Made by a program: the position numbers and the translations under genes
Part shown: in pieces, positions 8,741-15,739 of the stretch
Numbering within the stretch: position 1 is the first letter of the stretch
How the letters are laid out: every line of letters begins with the position of its first letter
The notes under the pieces: model-generated
The model's database searches: none
What the model saw: only the letters and a program-made list of their open reading frames with translations
Told to the model about the DNA's origin: nothing
Assembly: GCF_027158205.1 (NCBI RefSeq)
Contig: NZ_JAPVLU010000029.1
Location: 58,046-122,045, forward strand
Reading direction: 5' to 3'
Length of the DNA: 64,000 nt
From: Streptomyces sp. H39-S7
Lineage (GTDB): Bacteria; Actinomycetota; Actinomycetes; Streptomycetales; Streptomycetaceae

Positions 8741-9445
8741 TCAGCGGGTCCGAGCGGCCCTGCGGGTGAGCCAGAGCACGCCGGCGACACCGGCGAGCAG
8801 TACCGTGCCGCCGAAGGTGCCCAGCGCGACGGCGCTGTCGGCCGGACCGGTCTGCGGCAGAGTGGCGGAGTCGTCCGGCGGAGTCGTGGCACCACCGCTG
8901 CCGCCGCCCGCCGCCTTGACGTCCAGCGAGAGCGAGGGCTTGGGGCTGTTGGTGGCGTTGCAGGTCGTCACCGTGCCGAGGGCCTTGATGGTGAGCACCC
9001 CGGCCGTGAACGTGACCTTGCCCGACTTCTTGGGCGTGTAGGTGCCCGTCAGGTCATTGATCTTGATCGGGGAGTTGGCGGGGATCGCCGCGTCGTTCGG
9101 AGCGCCGGCCACCGACACCGTGCCGGGGTCCGCTCCCGCGACCTTGATCGTCGCGCTCGGGTTCATCGCCCCCTTGCCGAGTTCGATCGGGCTGGAGGAG
9201 ACGCCCTTCTTGAAGGACATCGTGAGTTTGTAGCCGGAGCCGGACGGGACGCTCGTGATGTCGATGGGCGACACCGCGTCCTTCTTCCCGATCGGCGACT
9301 GACAGCTGTAGGCGACGTCCACGGTTTCGGCGTGCGCGGCCGGGGCGACCAGCAGCGCAGCTCCCCCCGCCGTCGCCGTCGCGAGGACCAGCACCCCACC
9401 GCGGGCGGCCGCTCTGCCGAGGACACTGTTCATGACGTGTTGCAC
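8741..9445 (-). CDS. Small LPQTG-anchored surface protein
   Basis: A 234-residue protein from the GTG at 9445, with a GAAGGGAG site 8 nt before it. It has a signal peptide to about AHA-ET (39-40), one beta-rich domain (about 42-178) with Cys48 and Cys162, a Gly/Pro/Asp linker, LPQTG at 196-200, a TM helix (about 204-226) and a positive tail RRAARTR. Sortase should link the Thr to the wall. The domain is homologous to domain B of the LAQTG protein (shared KVAGAD, LTGxYxPxKxGKVT and TC-x-xTN). It is the first gene of the five-gene surface cluster and is separated from the WxL-like gene by 210 bp, so it may have its own transcript. The presence of both LPxTG and LAxTG motifs hints at two sortase classes. 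Confidence 0.88.
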   Translation of the reverse strand: MQHVMNSVLGRAAARGGVLVLATATAGGAALLVAPAAHAETVDVAYSCQSPIGKKDAVSPIDITSVPSGSGYKLTMSFKKGVSSSPIELGKGAMNPSATIKVAGADPGTVSVAGAPNDAAIPANSPIKINDLTGTYTPKKSGKVTFTAGVLTIKALGTVTTCNATNSPKPSLSLDVKAAGGGSGGATTPPDDSATLPQTGPADSAVALGTFGGTVLLAGVAGVLWLTRRAARTR

Positions 9446-9792
9446 AGGCTCTTCTCCCTTCCGTCACAAGTTACTGACGGCACATCAGATTCGGCGGCCG
9501 ACAGTACGCCCGTGATCTTGGAGAGGGAAGAGACATTGCCTGCCCGGCGGGTCACCGGTACGTCGTGCACGGGCGGGGCCCGTGGCCCGGGGCCGGGGGA
9601 AGCCCTCCGGCGGGGCAGGAAAGGACGCCGGAGCACCTGCGTACGGGTGGTGTCCGAGGGAGACGGTGACACGGCGGCCGTGGCTCAAGCACCCACGCGC
9701 CGGCCGGCCGGATCACGTGCCAGGCGTTCGGCTCACGCGCCGGCCGGCCGGATCACGTGCCAGGCGTTCGGCTCACGTGCCGGGCGATCGGA
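9446..9792. other. Intergenic region between prsI and the LPQTG gene
   Basis: This 347-bp stretch follows the prsI stop and precedes the LPQTG gene on the same strand. It should carry the promoter of the surface-protein cluster in its left part (about 9450-9540) and holds a 40-bp tandem repeat in its right part (see 9695-9774). No convincing gene was found in it. Confidence 0.5.
9695..9774. repeat. 40-bp tandem repeat, two copies plus a degenerate third
   Basis: Two perfect 40-bp copies (9695-9734 and 9735-9774), each beginning ACGCGCCGGCCGGCCGGATC and containing the palindrome CACGTG. A degenerate third copy runs from 9775 into the 3' end of prsI. It lies just downstream of the prsI stop on that gene's strand. 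The GGCCGGCCGG and CACGTG palindromes could form structure in RNA. There are too few copies, and no spacers, for a CRISPR. Confidence 0.9.
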
Positions 9793-10278
9793 TCACGCTC
9801 CGGCGGGAGCCGCCAGTTCGGCCCAGACGGTCTTGCCGGGCCGCTCGGGGTGGCGCGCGACGCCCCAGTCGGAACAGAGGCGCTGCACGATGAACATGCC
9901 GTGCCCGCCGGGCCGGCCCGCCCGGTGCGGGACGCGGGGGGTCGGCTCGCCGTCGCCGCTGTCGGCGACTTCCAGTCGCAGCGCCTTGGGGCCGTGGATC
10001 AGTCGCAGCTCGTCGGGGCCGTTCGCGTGCAGGCACGCGTTGGTGACCAGCTCCGACACGACGAGCAGGACGTCCTCGGCCGCGGCCCGGAGCTCCGGAG
10101 TGGAGGCGGGCAGCCATCCCCAGGCCTGCAGCGCCTCGCGAGTGAAGTCGCGGGCGCGCGGCACGATGGCACTCTCACCCAGGAGCCGCAGAACGCGCGC
10201 GGATTCGACCTCGGGTGCGACGGTGTCGCCCGGGTCCGAACCGCGGTCATCCGCCGCGGGGGGCCGAGTGGTGCTCAT
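9793..10278 (-). CDS. prsI: Anti-sigma factor PrsI (RsbW-like kinase) for SigI
   Basis: A 161-residue HATPase_c protein of the RsbW/SpoIIAB type. The N-box is SELVTNA (75-81), the G1 box VADSGDG (104-110) and the G2 box GGHGMFIV (124-131). Such proteins bind their sigma factor and phosphorylate an anti-anti-sigma partner on Ser. It lies downstream of arsI and near the divergent sigI, the arrangement described in S. coelicolor for the PrsI/ArsI/SigI partner switch. The N-terminal 40 residues are acidic and low-complexity. The symbol is assigned by family plus locus; specificity was not tested here. Confidence 0.85.
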   Translation of the reverse strand: MSTTRPPAADDRGSDPGDTVAPEVESARVLRLLGESAIVPRARDFTREALQAWGWLPASTPELRAAAEDVLLVVSELVTNACLHANGPDELRLIHGPKALRLEVADSGDGEPTPRVPHRAGRPGGHGMFIVQRLCSDWGVARHPERPGKTVWAELAAPAGA

Positions 10279-10399
10279 CGACGCCTCACCTCACCGATGC
10301 CGACAGTTTCAGGAGTCTCCTGCCCGACGAATCCCCGAGGACACCTCGGAAGCTCTACCGAACAGGGTGGAGTGGGAGATCGCCGCGGCGACACTTCCG

Positions 10400-10768
10400 T
10401 CACTCCTGCAATGCCTCGTCCACAGTGGCGTGAACGGTGAACACGGCTTCGGCGCCCGTGATCTCGAACACACGCGCGACTACCGGCAGCATACCCGCCA
10501 GATGTACCTTCCCGCCCACCGCCTCGGCTTTCAGCCGGGCGCCCAGCAGGACGTTCAGTCCGGTGGAGTCACAGAAATCCAACGCGGAGCAGTCCACGAC
10601 GAGCTTGGTGCAGCCCGCGGCGACACACGCTTCGAGCGGCTCGCTGAGCAGCTCCGCCGTGTGGTGGTCGAGCTCGCCCGCAGGCGTGACGACGGCGCAC
10701 GTGCCGTGCTGTCGCACATCGACGTGCAACCGGTCCCGGCCGGCCGTACCGACCATCCCGCGGTCCAT
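10400..10768 (-). CDS. arsI: Anti-anti-sigma factor ArsI (STAS domain)
   Basis: A 122-residue SpoIIAA/RsbV-type STAS protein. The ATG at 10768 has an AGAGGAG ribosome site 5 nt upstream, which decides it over the more upstream in-frame Met. The phosphorylatable serine is Ser68 in DFCDSTGLN (Asp67-Ser68-Thr69). When unphosphorylated it should bind PrsI and release SigI. It is transcribed ahead of prsI with a 121-bp gap and divergently from sigI (292 bp between start codons), so it may share a SigI-responsive promoter region. Confidence 0.88.
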   Translation of the reverse strand: MDRGMVGTAGRDRLHVDVRQHGTCAVVTPAGELDHHTAELLSEPLEACVAAGCTKLVVDCSALDFCDSTGLNVLLGARLKAEAVGGKVHLAGMLPVVARVFEITGAEAVFTVHATVDEALQE

Positions 10769-10951
10769 GTGCGCTCCTCTGGAATCTTGGGTCATGCGCA
10801 CACCGAACCCTACGCGCATCGCGAATCACGCGGAAGCCGTCCCTCGGATGCCCGGTGGACGCCCCTCCAGTGCCTGCCGTCTGCCCCCTGCGGGGCACGG
10901 TAATCGCCTTTCGGACCGGTGACCGAAAATTTGCGCTAGCGGCGTGAAACG

Positions 10952-10957
10952 GGGTAG
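10952..10957 (+). promoter_or_regulatory. Candidate stress-sigma -10 element upstream of sigI
   Basis: GGGTAG at 10952-10957 with TTTGCG 16 nt upstream (10930-10935) loosely resembles the GTTT-N14-16-GGGTAT promoters of SigB-family factors. It lies about 104 nt before the sigI start. This is a weak match and may be chance; it would imply autoregulation. Confidence 0.3.
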
Positions 10958-11060
10958 GGGTTGAACAACAGCTATCGAAAAACGGCCGCCTCGGAGGCGC
11001 AGCACACCGTACTAGAGGCATGGCACCGGCAGCCTGATGCCGCAACCGAGGGAGGAGAGC

Positions 11061-11951
11061 ATGACACCCCGGCCTGACGCGATCATCGCGACGAAGACCC
11101 ACCCGTCCACAGGCTCCGAACAGGAAGAGCTGGAAGAGCCGGAGGGCCTGGAGGGCCTCCCCGTGATACCCCCGTTCCAGACGGTGGGGCCGGTGGACGC
11201 ACGCGCTCTGTCCAAGACTCTGTTCCTGCGCCTCGAGACGCTGGACGAGGGCACGTACGAGTACTCCTACGTCCGCAACACGCTCGTGGAACTCAATCTC
11301 GCCCTGGTGAGATTCGCCGCTGCCCGGTTCCGTACCCGCAGCGAGCCGATGGAGGACATCGTCCAGGTCGGCACAGTCGGCCTGATCAAGGCGATCGACC
11401 GTTTCGAACTCAGCCGCGGAGTGGAGTTCCCCACCTTCGCGATGCCGACGATCATCGGCGAGATCAAGCGCTTCTTCCGCGACACCAGCTGGTCCGTACG
11501 GGTCCCGCGCCGCCTGCAGGAGCTGCGGCTCGACCTGGCCAAGGCCGGCGACGAGCTCTCCCAGCAGCTGGACCGCTCGCCGAACGTGGCCGAGCTGGCC
11601 GCCCGGCTGGGCATCAGCGAGGAAGAGGTCATCGAGGGCATGGCCGCGAGCAACGCGTACACCGCGAGCTCGCTGGACGCCCAGGCCGACGAGGACGACT
11701 CCGAGGGTGCGCTCACCGACCGCATCGGCTACGAGGACACCGACCTCGAAGGCATCGAGTACATCGAGTCCCTGCGGCCGCTGATCGCCGAGCTCCCGGC
11801 GCGCGACCGCAAGATCCTCTCGCTGCGCTTCACCGGCAACCTCACGCAGTCGGAGATCGGCGAGGAGCTCGGTATCTCGCAGATGCACGTCTCGCGCCTG
11901 CTCTCCCGAACGCTGGCGCGCCTGCGGCGGGGGCTCCTCGTCGAGGAGTGA
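11061..11951 (+). CDS. sigI: RNA polymerase sigma factor SigI (SigB/SigF group)
   Basis: A 296-residue group-3 sigma factor starting at ATG 11061, with a GGGAGGAGAG site just upstream. Region 2 includes NTLVELNLALVRFAAARF and DIVQVGTVGLIKAIDRFELSRGVEFPTFAMPTIIGEIKRFFRDTSW (core binding and -10 recognition). Region 3 includes WSVRVPRRLQELRLDLAKAGDELSQ. Region 4 is a helix-turn-helix, NLTQSEIGEELGISQMHVSRLLSRTLARLR. The acidic N-terminus (EQEELEEPEGLEGLP) is extended relative to B. subtilis SigB. It is expected to be held inactive by PrsI and released by ArsI. Its regulon cannot be read here, though the neighbouring surface cluster is an obvious candidate to test. Confidence 0.93.
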   Translation: MTPRPDAIIATKTHPSTGSEQEELEEPEGLEGLPVIPPFQTVGPVDARALSKTLFLRLETLDEGTYEYSYVRNTLVELNLALVRFAAARFRTRSEPMEDIVQVGTVGLIKAIDRFELSRGVEFPTFAMPTIIGEIKRFFRDTSWSVRVPRRLQELRLDLAKAGDELSQQLDRSPNVAELAARLGISEEEVIEGMAASNAYTASSLDAQADEDDSEGALTDRIGYEDTDLEGIEYIESLRPLIAELPARDRKILSLRFTGNLTQSEIGEELGISQMHVSRLLSRTLARLRRGLLVEE

Positions 11952-11975
11952 CGGCCCGCACCGTCCGGCCGCCGG

Positions 11976-13151
11976 TCAGAGCGCGGGAACCCCGTCCTGC
12001 CACACGCGGCTGACCAGCGGCACACCCGGCCGGTAGGCCAGGTGCACATGGCTGGGGGCGTCGAGCAGCATCAGATCCGCTCGCGCCCCCGCCGTGATCC
12101 TTCCCACGTCGTCCCTGCGCAGCGCCCGCGCTCCGCCGAGCGTGGCCGCCGCGACCGCCTCGTCCGGCGTCATCCGCATGTCCCGGACGGCGACGGCGAT
12201 GCAGAACGGCATCGAGCTGGTGAAGCTCGACCCCGGGTTGCAGTCCGTCGACAGCGCCACCGCGGCGCCCGCGTCGATCAGCCGGCGGGCGTCGGGGTAC
12301 TCGGCGCGCGTGGAGAACTCGGCCCCGGGCAGCAGCGTCGCGACGGTCGCACCGCCGCAGGACGCGAGCGCGTCGACGTCCGCGTCCGTCAGGTGCGTGC
12401 AGTGGTCGGCGGACGCCGCCCCCAGCTCGACCGCCAGCCGCACGCCGGGCCCGTACGTCAGCTGGTTCGCGTGGACCCGCGGGATCAGCCCGGCCCGCGC
12501 GCCCGCGGTGAGGATCGCCCGCGCCTGGTCGCCGTCGAACGCCCCCTTCTCACAGAACACGTCCACCCAGCGGGCGTGCGGCGCGCACGCCTCCAGCATC
12601 GGCCCGGTGACCAGGTCGACGTAGCCGGCCGGGTCGTCCGCGTACTCCGGCGCGACGATGTGCGCGCCCAGGTACGTGGTCTCCGGCGTGTGCGCGGCGG
12701 CGATGCGCAGGCTGCGCGCCTCGTCGTGCGGGGTCAGCCCGTACCCGGACTTCGTCTCGATGGTCGTGGTGCCCTGCCGCCGCGCCTCGGCGACGTAGCG
12801 GGCCACGTTCGCGTCCAGCTCGGCGTCGCTGGCGGCCCGGGTCGCGGCGACCGTGGTCCTGATGCCGCCCGCGGTGTACGGCGTGCCGGACATCCGGGCG
12901 TTGAACTCCTGGGTGCGGTCACCGCCGAAGACCAGGTGCGAGTGCGAGTCGACGAACCCGGGCAGGGCCGCCCGGCCCCCCGCGTCGACGACCTCGTCCG
13001 CGGCGGGCGCCCGGCCGGCGGGGCCGACCCAGGCGATACGGCCCTCCGCCATGACCACCGCCGCGTCCGCGACCAGGCCGAGCGGCCCGGTGCCGAGGGA
13101 CGGGTCGTTGGTGACCAGGCTGCCGATGTTGGTGATGACGGTCGTGGGCAT
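11976..13151 (-). CDS. hutI: Imidazolonepropionase
   Basis: A 391-residue amidohydrolase that opens 4-imidazolone-5-propionate to N-formimino-L-glutamate, step 3 of histidine degradation. The metal motif DSHSHLVFGG (His70, His72), the second-shell motif VHANQLTYGPG and DHCTHL are typical of HutI; length is usual (about 400). The ATG at 13151 begins MPTTVITNIG. It is the last gene of the hut run, separated from hutF by a 54-bp gap that holds a palindromic element, and converges with sigI (24-bp gap). Confidence 0.95.
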   Translation of the reverse strand: MPTTVITNIGSLVTNDPSLGTGPLGLVADAAVVMAEGRIAWVGPAGRAPAADEVVDAGGRAALPGFVDSHSHLVFGGDRTQEFNARMSGTPYTAGGIRTTVAATRAASDAELDANVARYVAEARRQGTTTIETKSGYGLTPHDEARSLRIAAAHTPETTYLGAHIVAPEYADDPAGYVDLVTGPMLEACAPHARWVDVFCEKGAFDGDQARAILTAGARAGLIPRVHANQLTYGPGVRLAVELGAASADHCTHLTDADVDALASCGGATVATLLPGAEFSTRAEYPDARRLIDAGAAVALSTDCNPGSSFTSSMPFCIAVAVRDMRMTPDEAVAAATLGGARALRRDDVGRITAGARADLMLLDAPSHVHLAYRPGVPLVSRVWQDGVPAL

Positions 13152-13172
13152 CGCGCGGTCCTCCGGGGAAAT

Positions 13173-13206
13173 GGGGGGGCACCTCCCAGCGGTAGCTGGG
13201 GGAGGT
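13173..13206. repeat. Short palindromic intergenic element
   Basis: Hairpin with arms GCACCTCCCAGC and GCTGGGGGAGGT around GGTA, preceded by a run of seven G. It fills the space between the hutF stop and the hutI ribosome site. It shares the pattern GGGGG-N-ACC...GGGGG with elements at 17495-17545 and 21442-21476. Confidence 0.75.
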
Positions 13207-14543
13207 CAGGAACGCCGCAGCCGGGCCACGGCCTCGCCCATCGCCGCCGGGACGTCCGGCACCAGCTGGTGCGCACCGTCCCGGACGATGTGCCGCCCGC
13301 CGACCACCGTGTGCCGCACGTCCGCGGCGGTCGCGGCGAACACGGCCGTCTCCGCGGCCAGCCGCGGCAGCGTGCCGGCGGTGCGGACCGAGTCCAGGGC
13401 GACGGTGGTGAAGTCGGCGAGCGCGCCGGTCTCGATCCGGCCGGCGTCCGGCCAGCCGAGTGAGGCGTGGCCGTCGGCGGTGGCGGCCCGCAGCAGCTGG
13501 GCCGCGGTCCAGTGCCCGCGGGTGCGGGTGCGCAGCCGTTCGTCGAGCTCCAGGGCGCGGGCCTCTTCGAGCAGGTCGATCACGGCGTGGCTGTCGCTGC
13601 CGAGCGACAGCGGGCTCCCGGCGCGCTGGACGTCGCGCGCCGGACCGATGCCGTCGGCGAGGTCCCGTTCGGTGGTGGGGCACATGCAGACGACGGTGCC
13701 GCTGTCGCCGAGCAGCCGGATGTCCTCACCGGCGAGGTGGGTGGCGTGCACGGCGGAGGTCCGCGGGCCCAGCGCACCGTGGTCCGCGAGCAGCCGCGTC
13801 GGCGTGCGGCCGTGCGCCTTCAGACAGGCCTCGTTCTCGGCCGGCTGCTCCGACAGGTGGACGTGCAGCGGTGCGCGGCGCGCCGCCGCCCACTCCGCGG
13901 CCCGGGAGATCCCGGCCGGCGGTACGGCGCGCACCGAGTGGATCGCCGCGCCGATCCTGGCGTGGTCACGGTCCTTGAGGGCGTCGGCGCGCTCCGCCCA
14001 GGCGTCGGGGCCCGCGTCGGCGAAGCGCACCTGGTGCCGGTCGGGGGGCGCGCCGAATCCGGACGAGAAGTAGGCCGTGTCGAGCAGCGTGATCCGGATG
14101 CCCGCCTCGCCCGCGGCGGCGATCAGGGCCTCGCCCATGGCGTTGGGGTCGTCGTACGGCGTGCCGCCGGGCGCGTGGTGCAGGTAGTGGAACTCACCGA
14201 CGCAGGTGATGCCGGCCAGCGCCATCTCCGCGTACACCGCCCGCGCGAGCGCGTAGTAGGTGTCTGGGTCGAGTTCCGCCGCGATCGAGTACATGATCTC
14301 GCGCCAGGTCCAGAAGGTGCCGGACCCGACCTGGACGGTGCCGCGCAGCGCCCGGTGGAAGGCGTGCGAATGCGCGTTGGCCAGCCCCGGCAGGGTGAAT
14401 CCGCGCAGCGCGACGGCGCCGGGGGGCGGGGTGTCGACTCCGGTCCTGACGGCGGCGATCCGGCCGTCGGCGGTGTCGATCGCCACGCCCGGCTCGACGA
14501 CCCCGTTGAGCCAGGCGTGTTCCGTCCAGTACGTCAGCTGCAC
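13206..14543 (-). CDS. hutF: Formimidoylglutamate deiminase
   Basis: A 445-residue amidohydrolase that converts N-formimino-L-glutamate plus water to N-formyl-L-glutamate and ammonia. The Zn motif is LANAHSHAFHRAL (His58, His60), followed by an N-terminal substrate loop and later VHLSEQPAENEAC, AVHATHL and GSDSH. The ATG at 14543 begins MQLTYWTEHAWLNG. Its start overlaps the M20 hydrolase stop by 10 nt, so the two are translationally coupled. Choosing HutF rather than HutG-type chemistry means a formylglutamate hydrolase is still needed, and the M20 neighbour is the candidate. Confidence 0.9.
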   Translation of the reverse strand: MQLTYWTEHAWLNGVVEPGVAIDTADGRIAAVRTGVDTPPPGAVALRGFTLPGLANAHSHAFHRALRGTVQVGSGTFWTWREIMYSIAAELDPDTYYALARAVYAEMALAGITCVGEFHYLHHAPGGTPYDDPNAMGEALIAAAGEAGIRITLLDTAYFSSGFGAPPDRHQVRFADAGPDAWAERADALKDRDHARIGAAIHSVRAVPPAGISRAAEWAAARRAPLHVHLSEQPAENEACLKAHGRTPTRLLADHGALGPRTSAVHATHLAGEDIRLLGDSGTVVCMCPTTERDLADGIGPARDVQRAGSPLSLGSDSHAVIDLLEEARALELDERLRTRTRGHWTAAQLLRAATADGHASLGWPDAGRIETGALADFTTVALDSVRTAGTLPRLAAETAVFAATAADVRHTVVGGRHIVRDGAHQLVPDVPAAMGEAVARLRRS

Positions 14544-15739
14544 GCGAGACCTTCCAGTACGTCGGCGAGCGCGGTCACCCCGGCGAGGCAGTCGTCCTCG
14601 GCGGCGGTCTCGGCGGGTGAGTGCGAGACGCCGGTGGGGTTGCGTACGAACAGCATGGCGGTCGGGGCGCTCGACGACAGGATCCCGGCGTCGTGTCCCG
14701 CGCCGGTCGGCAGCACCGGGGCGGCACCGCCGAGCAGTTTGGCGACCTCGTCGCGCAGCGCGTGCTGGAACTCGACGACCGGGGTGAACGACTCGCGGGT
14801 GACGCGGACGTCGATGCCGTCGCGGGCCCCCCGCTCGGCGGCGGCGGCCTCGATCCCGGCCACCACCCGGTCCAGGGTCTCCTGGTCGGCGGCCCGGGAG
14901 TCGAGCCAGCCGCGCACGAGCGAGGCGATGGCGTTGACGCCGTTGGGTTCGACGCTCACCTTGCCGAAGGTGGCCAGCGCCCCGGCGGCCCGGGCCTCCC
15001 GGCGGGCGGCCAGCACCGTGTCGGCGTAGCTGAGCATCGGGTCGCGGCGGTCCTCCAGGCGGGTGGTGCCGGCGTGGTTGGCCTCGCCGTGGAAGTCGAA
15101 CCGCCAGCGGCCGTGCGGCCAGATGGCGGACGCGATGCCGACGGCGTCACCGCTCAGGTCCAGCGCCCGGCCCTGCTCGACGTGGAGTTCCACGAACGCG
15201 CCGATGCGGGCGAGCCGCTCCGGGTCCGGGCCGATGGCGGCGGGGTCGTAGCCCGCCTTCTCCATGGCCTGCGGCAGGCTGACGCCGTCCGCGTCCCGCA
15301 GTGCGTACGCCTTGTCCTTGGTGAGCTGCCCGGCGGCCAGCCGTGATCCGACGCAGGCGAGCCCGAAGCGGGCGCCCTCCTCGTCACCGAAGTTGACAAT
15401 GGCCAGCGGCTTGGCGAACGCCGCGCCGCGCTCGCGCAGTTCGTCGAGGGCGGCGAAGGACGAGACGACGCCGAGCGGCCCGTCGAAGGCGCCACCGTCC
15501 GGCACGGAGTCCAGGTGCGAGCCCGTGACGACGGCTCCGCCTGCGGCGGGATCGCCCAGCCACGCCCACTGGTTGCCGTTCCGGTCGACCTCGTACGTCA
15601 GCCCGCGTTCCGCGGCCTGCGCACGGAACCACGCCCGGCAGTCCAGGTCGGCGCCGCTCCAGGCGTAGCGGCGGTATCCACCGGAGACGGAGCTGCGGCC
15701 GATGGGCAGCAGCTCCGTCCACATGCTGTGGAAACTCAC
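14534..15739 (-). CDS. M20-family amidohydrolase (allantoate amidohydrolase-like) in hut operon
   Basis: A 401-residue dinuclear-metal hydrolase of the Zn carbamoylase/allantoate amidohydrolase branch. Metal-ligand motifs are GSHLDSVPDGGAFDG (His75, Asp86), GDEEGARF (Glu120/121), ELHVEQG (His186) and GVSHSP near the C-terminus; the lid domain includes the GEANHAGTT substrate motif. It is usually annotated as allantoate amidohydrolase. Here it is locked between hutU (4-nt ATGA overlap) and hutF (10-nt overlap), which suggests a histidine-pathway substrate, most simply N-formyl- or N-carbamoyl-type glutamate. That assignment is inferred from context only. Confidence 0.85.
   Translation of the reverse strand: MSFHSMWTELLPIGRSSVSGGYRRYAWSGADLDCRAWFRAQAAERGLTYEVDRNGNQWAWLGDPAAGGAVVTGSHLDSVPDGGAFDGPLGVVSSFAALDELRERGAAFAKPLAIVNFGDEEGARFGLACVGSRLAAGQLTKDKAYALRDADGVSLPQAMEKAGYDPAAIGPDPERLARIGAFVELHVEQGRALDLSGDAVGIASAIWPHGRWRFDFHGEANHAGTTRLEDRRDPMLSYADTVLAARREARAAGALATFGKVSVEPNGVNAIASLVRGWLDSRAADQETLDRVVAGIEAAAAERGARDGIDVRVTRESFTPVVEFQHALRDEVAKLLGGAAPVLPTGAGHDAGILSSSAPTAMLFVRNPTGVSHSPAETAAEDDCLAGVTALADVLEGLACS

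Noticed and set aside
9695..9774. 40-bp repeats considered as a CRISPR array or phage attachment site
   Set aside because: Only two adjacent copies with no spacers, and no integrase or tRNA nearby.
6509..10903. A very long plus-strand open frame (over 1400 codons) across the surface cluster and prsI/arsI
   Set aside because: It is the reverse-strand shadow of real minus-strand genes; its translation is rich in Gly, Arg, Ala, Asp and Val with no domain, as expected for GC-rich antisense frames.
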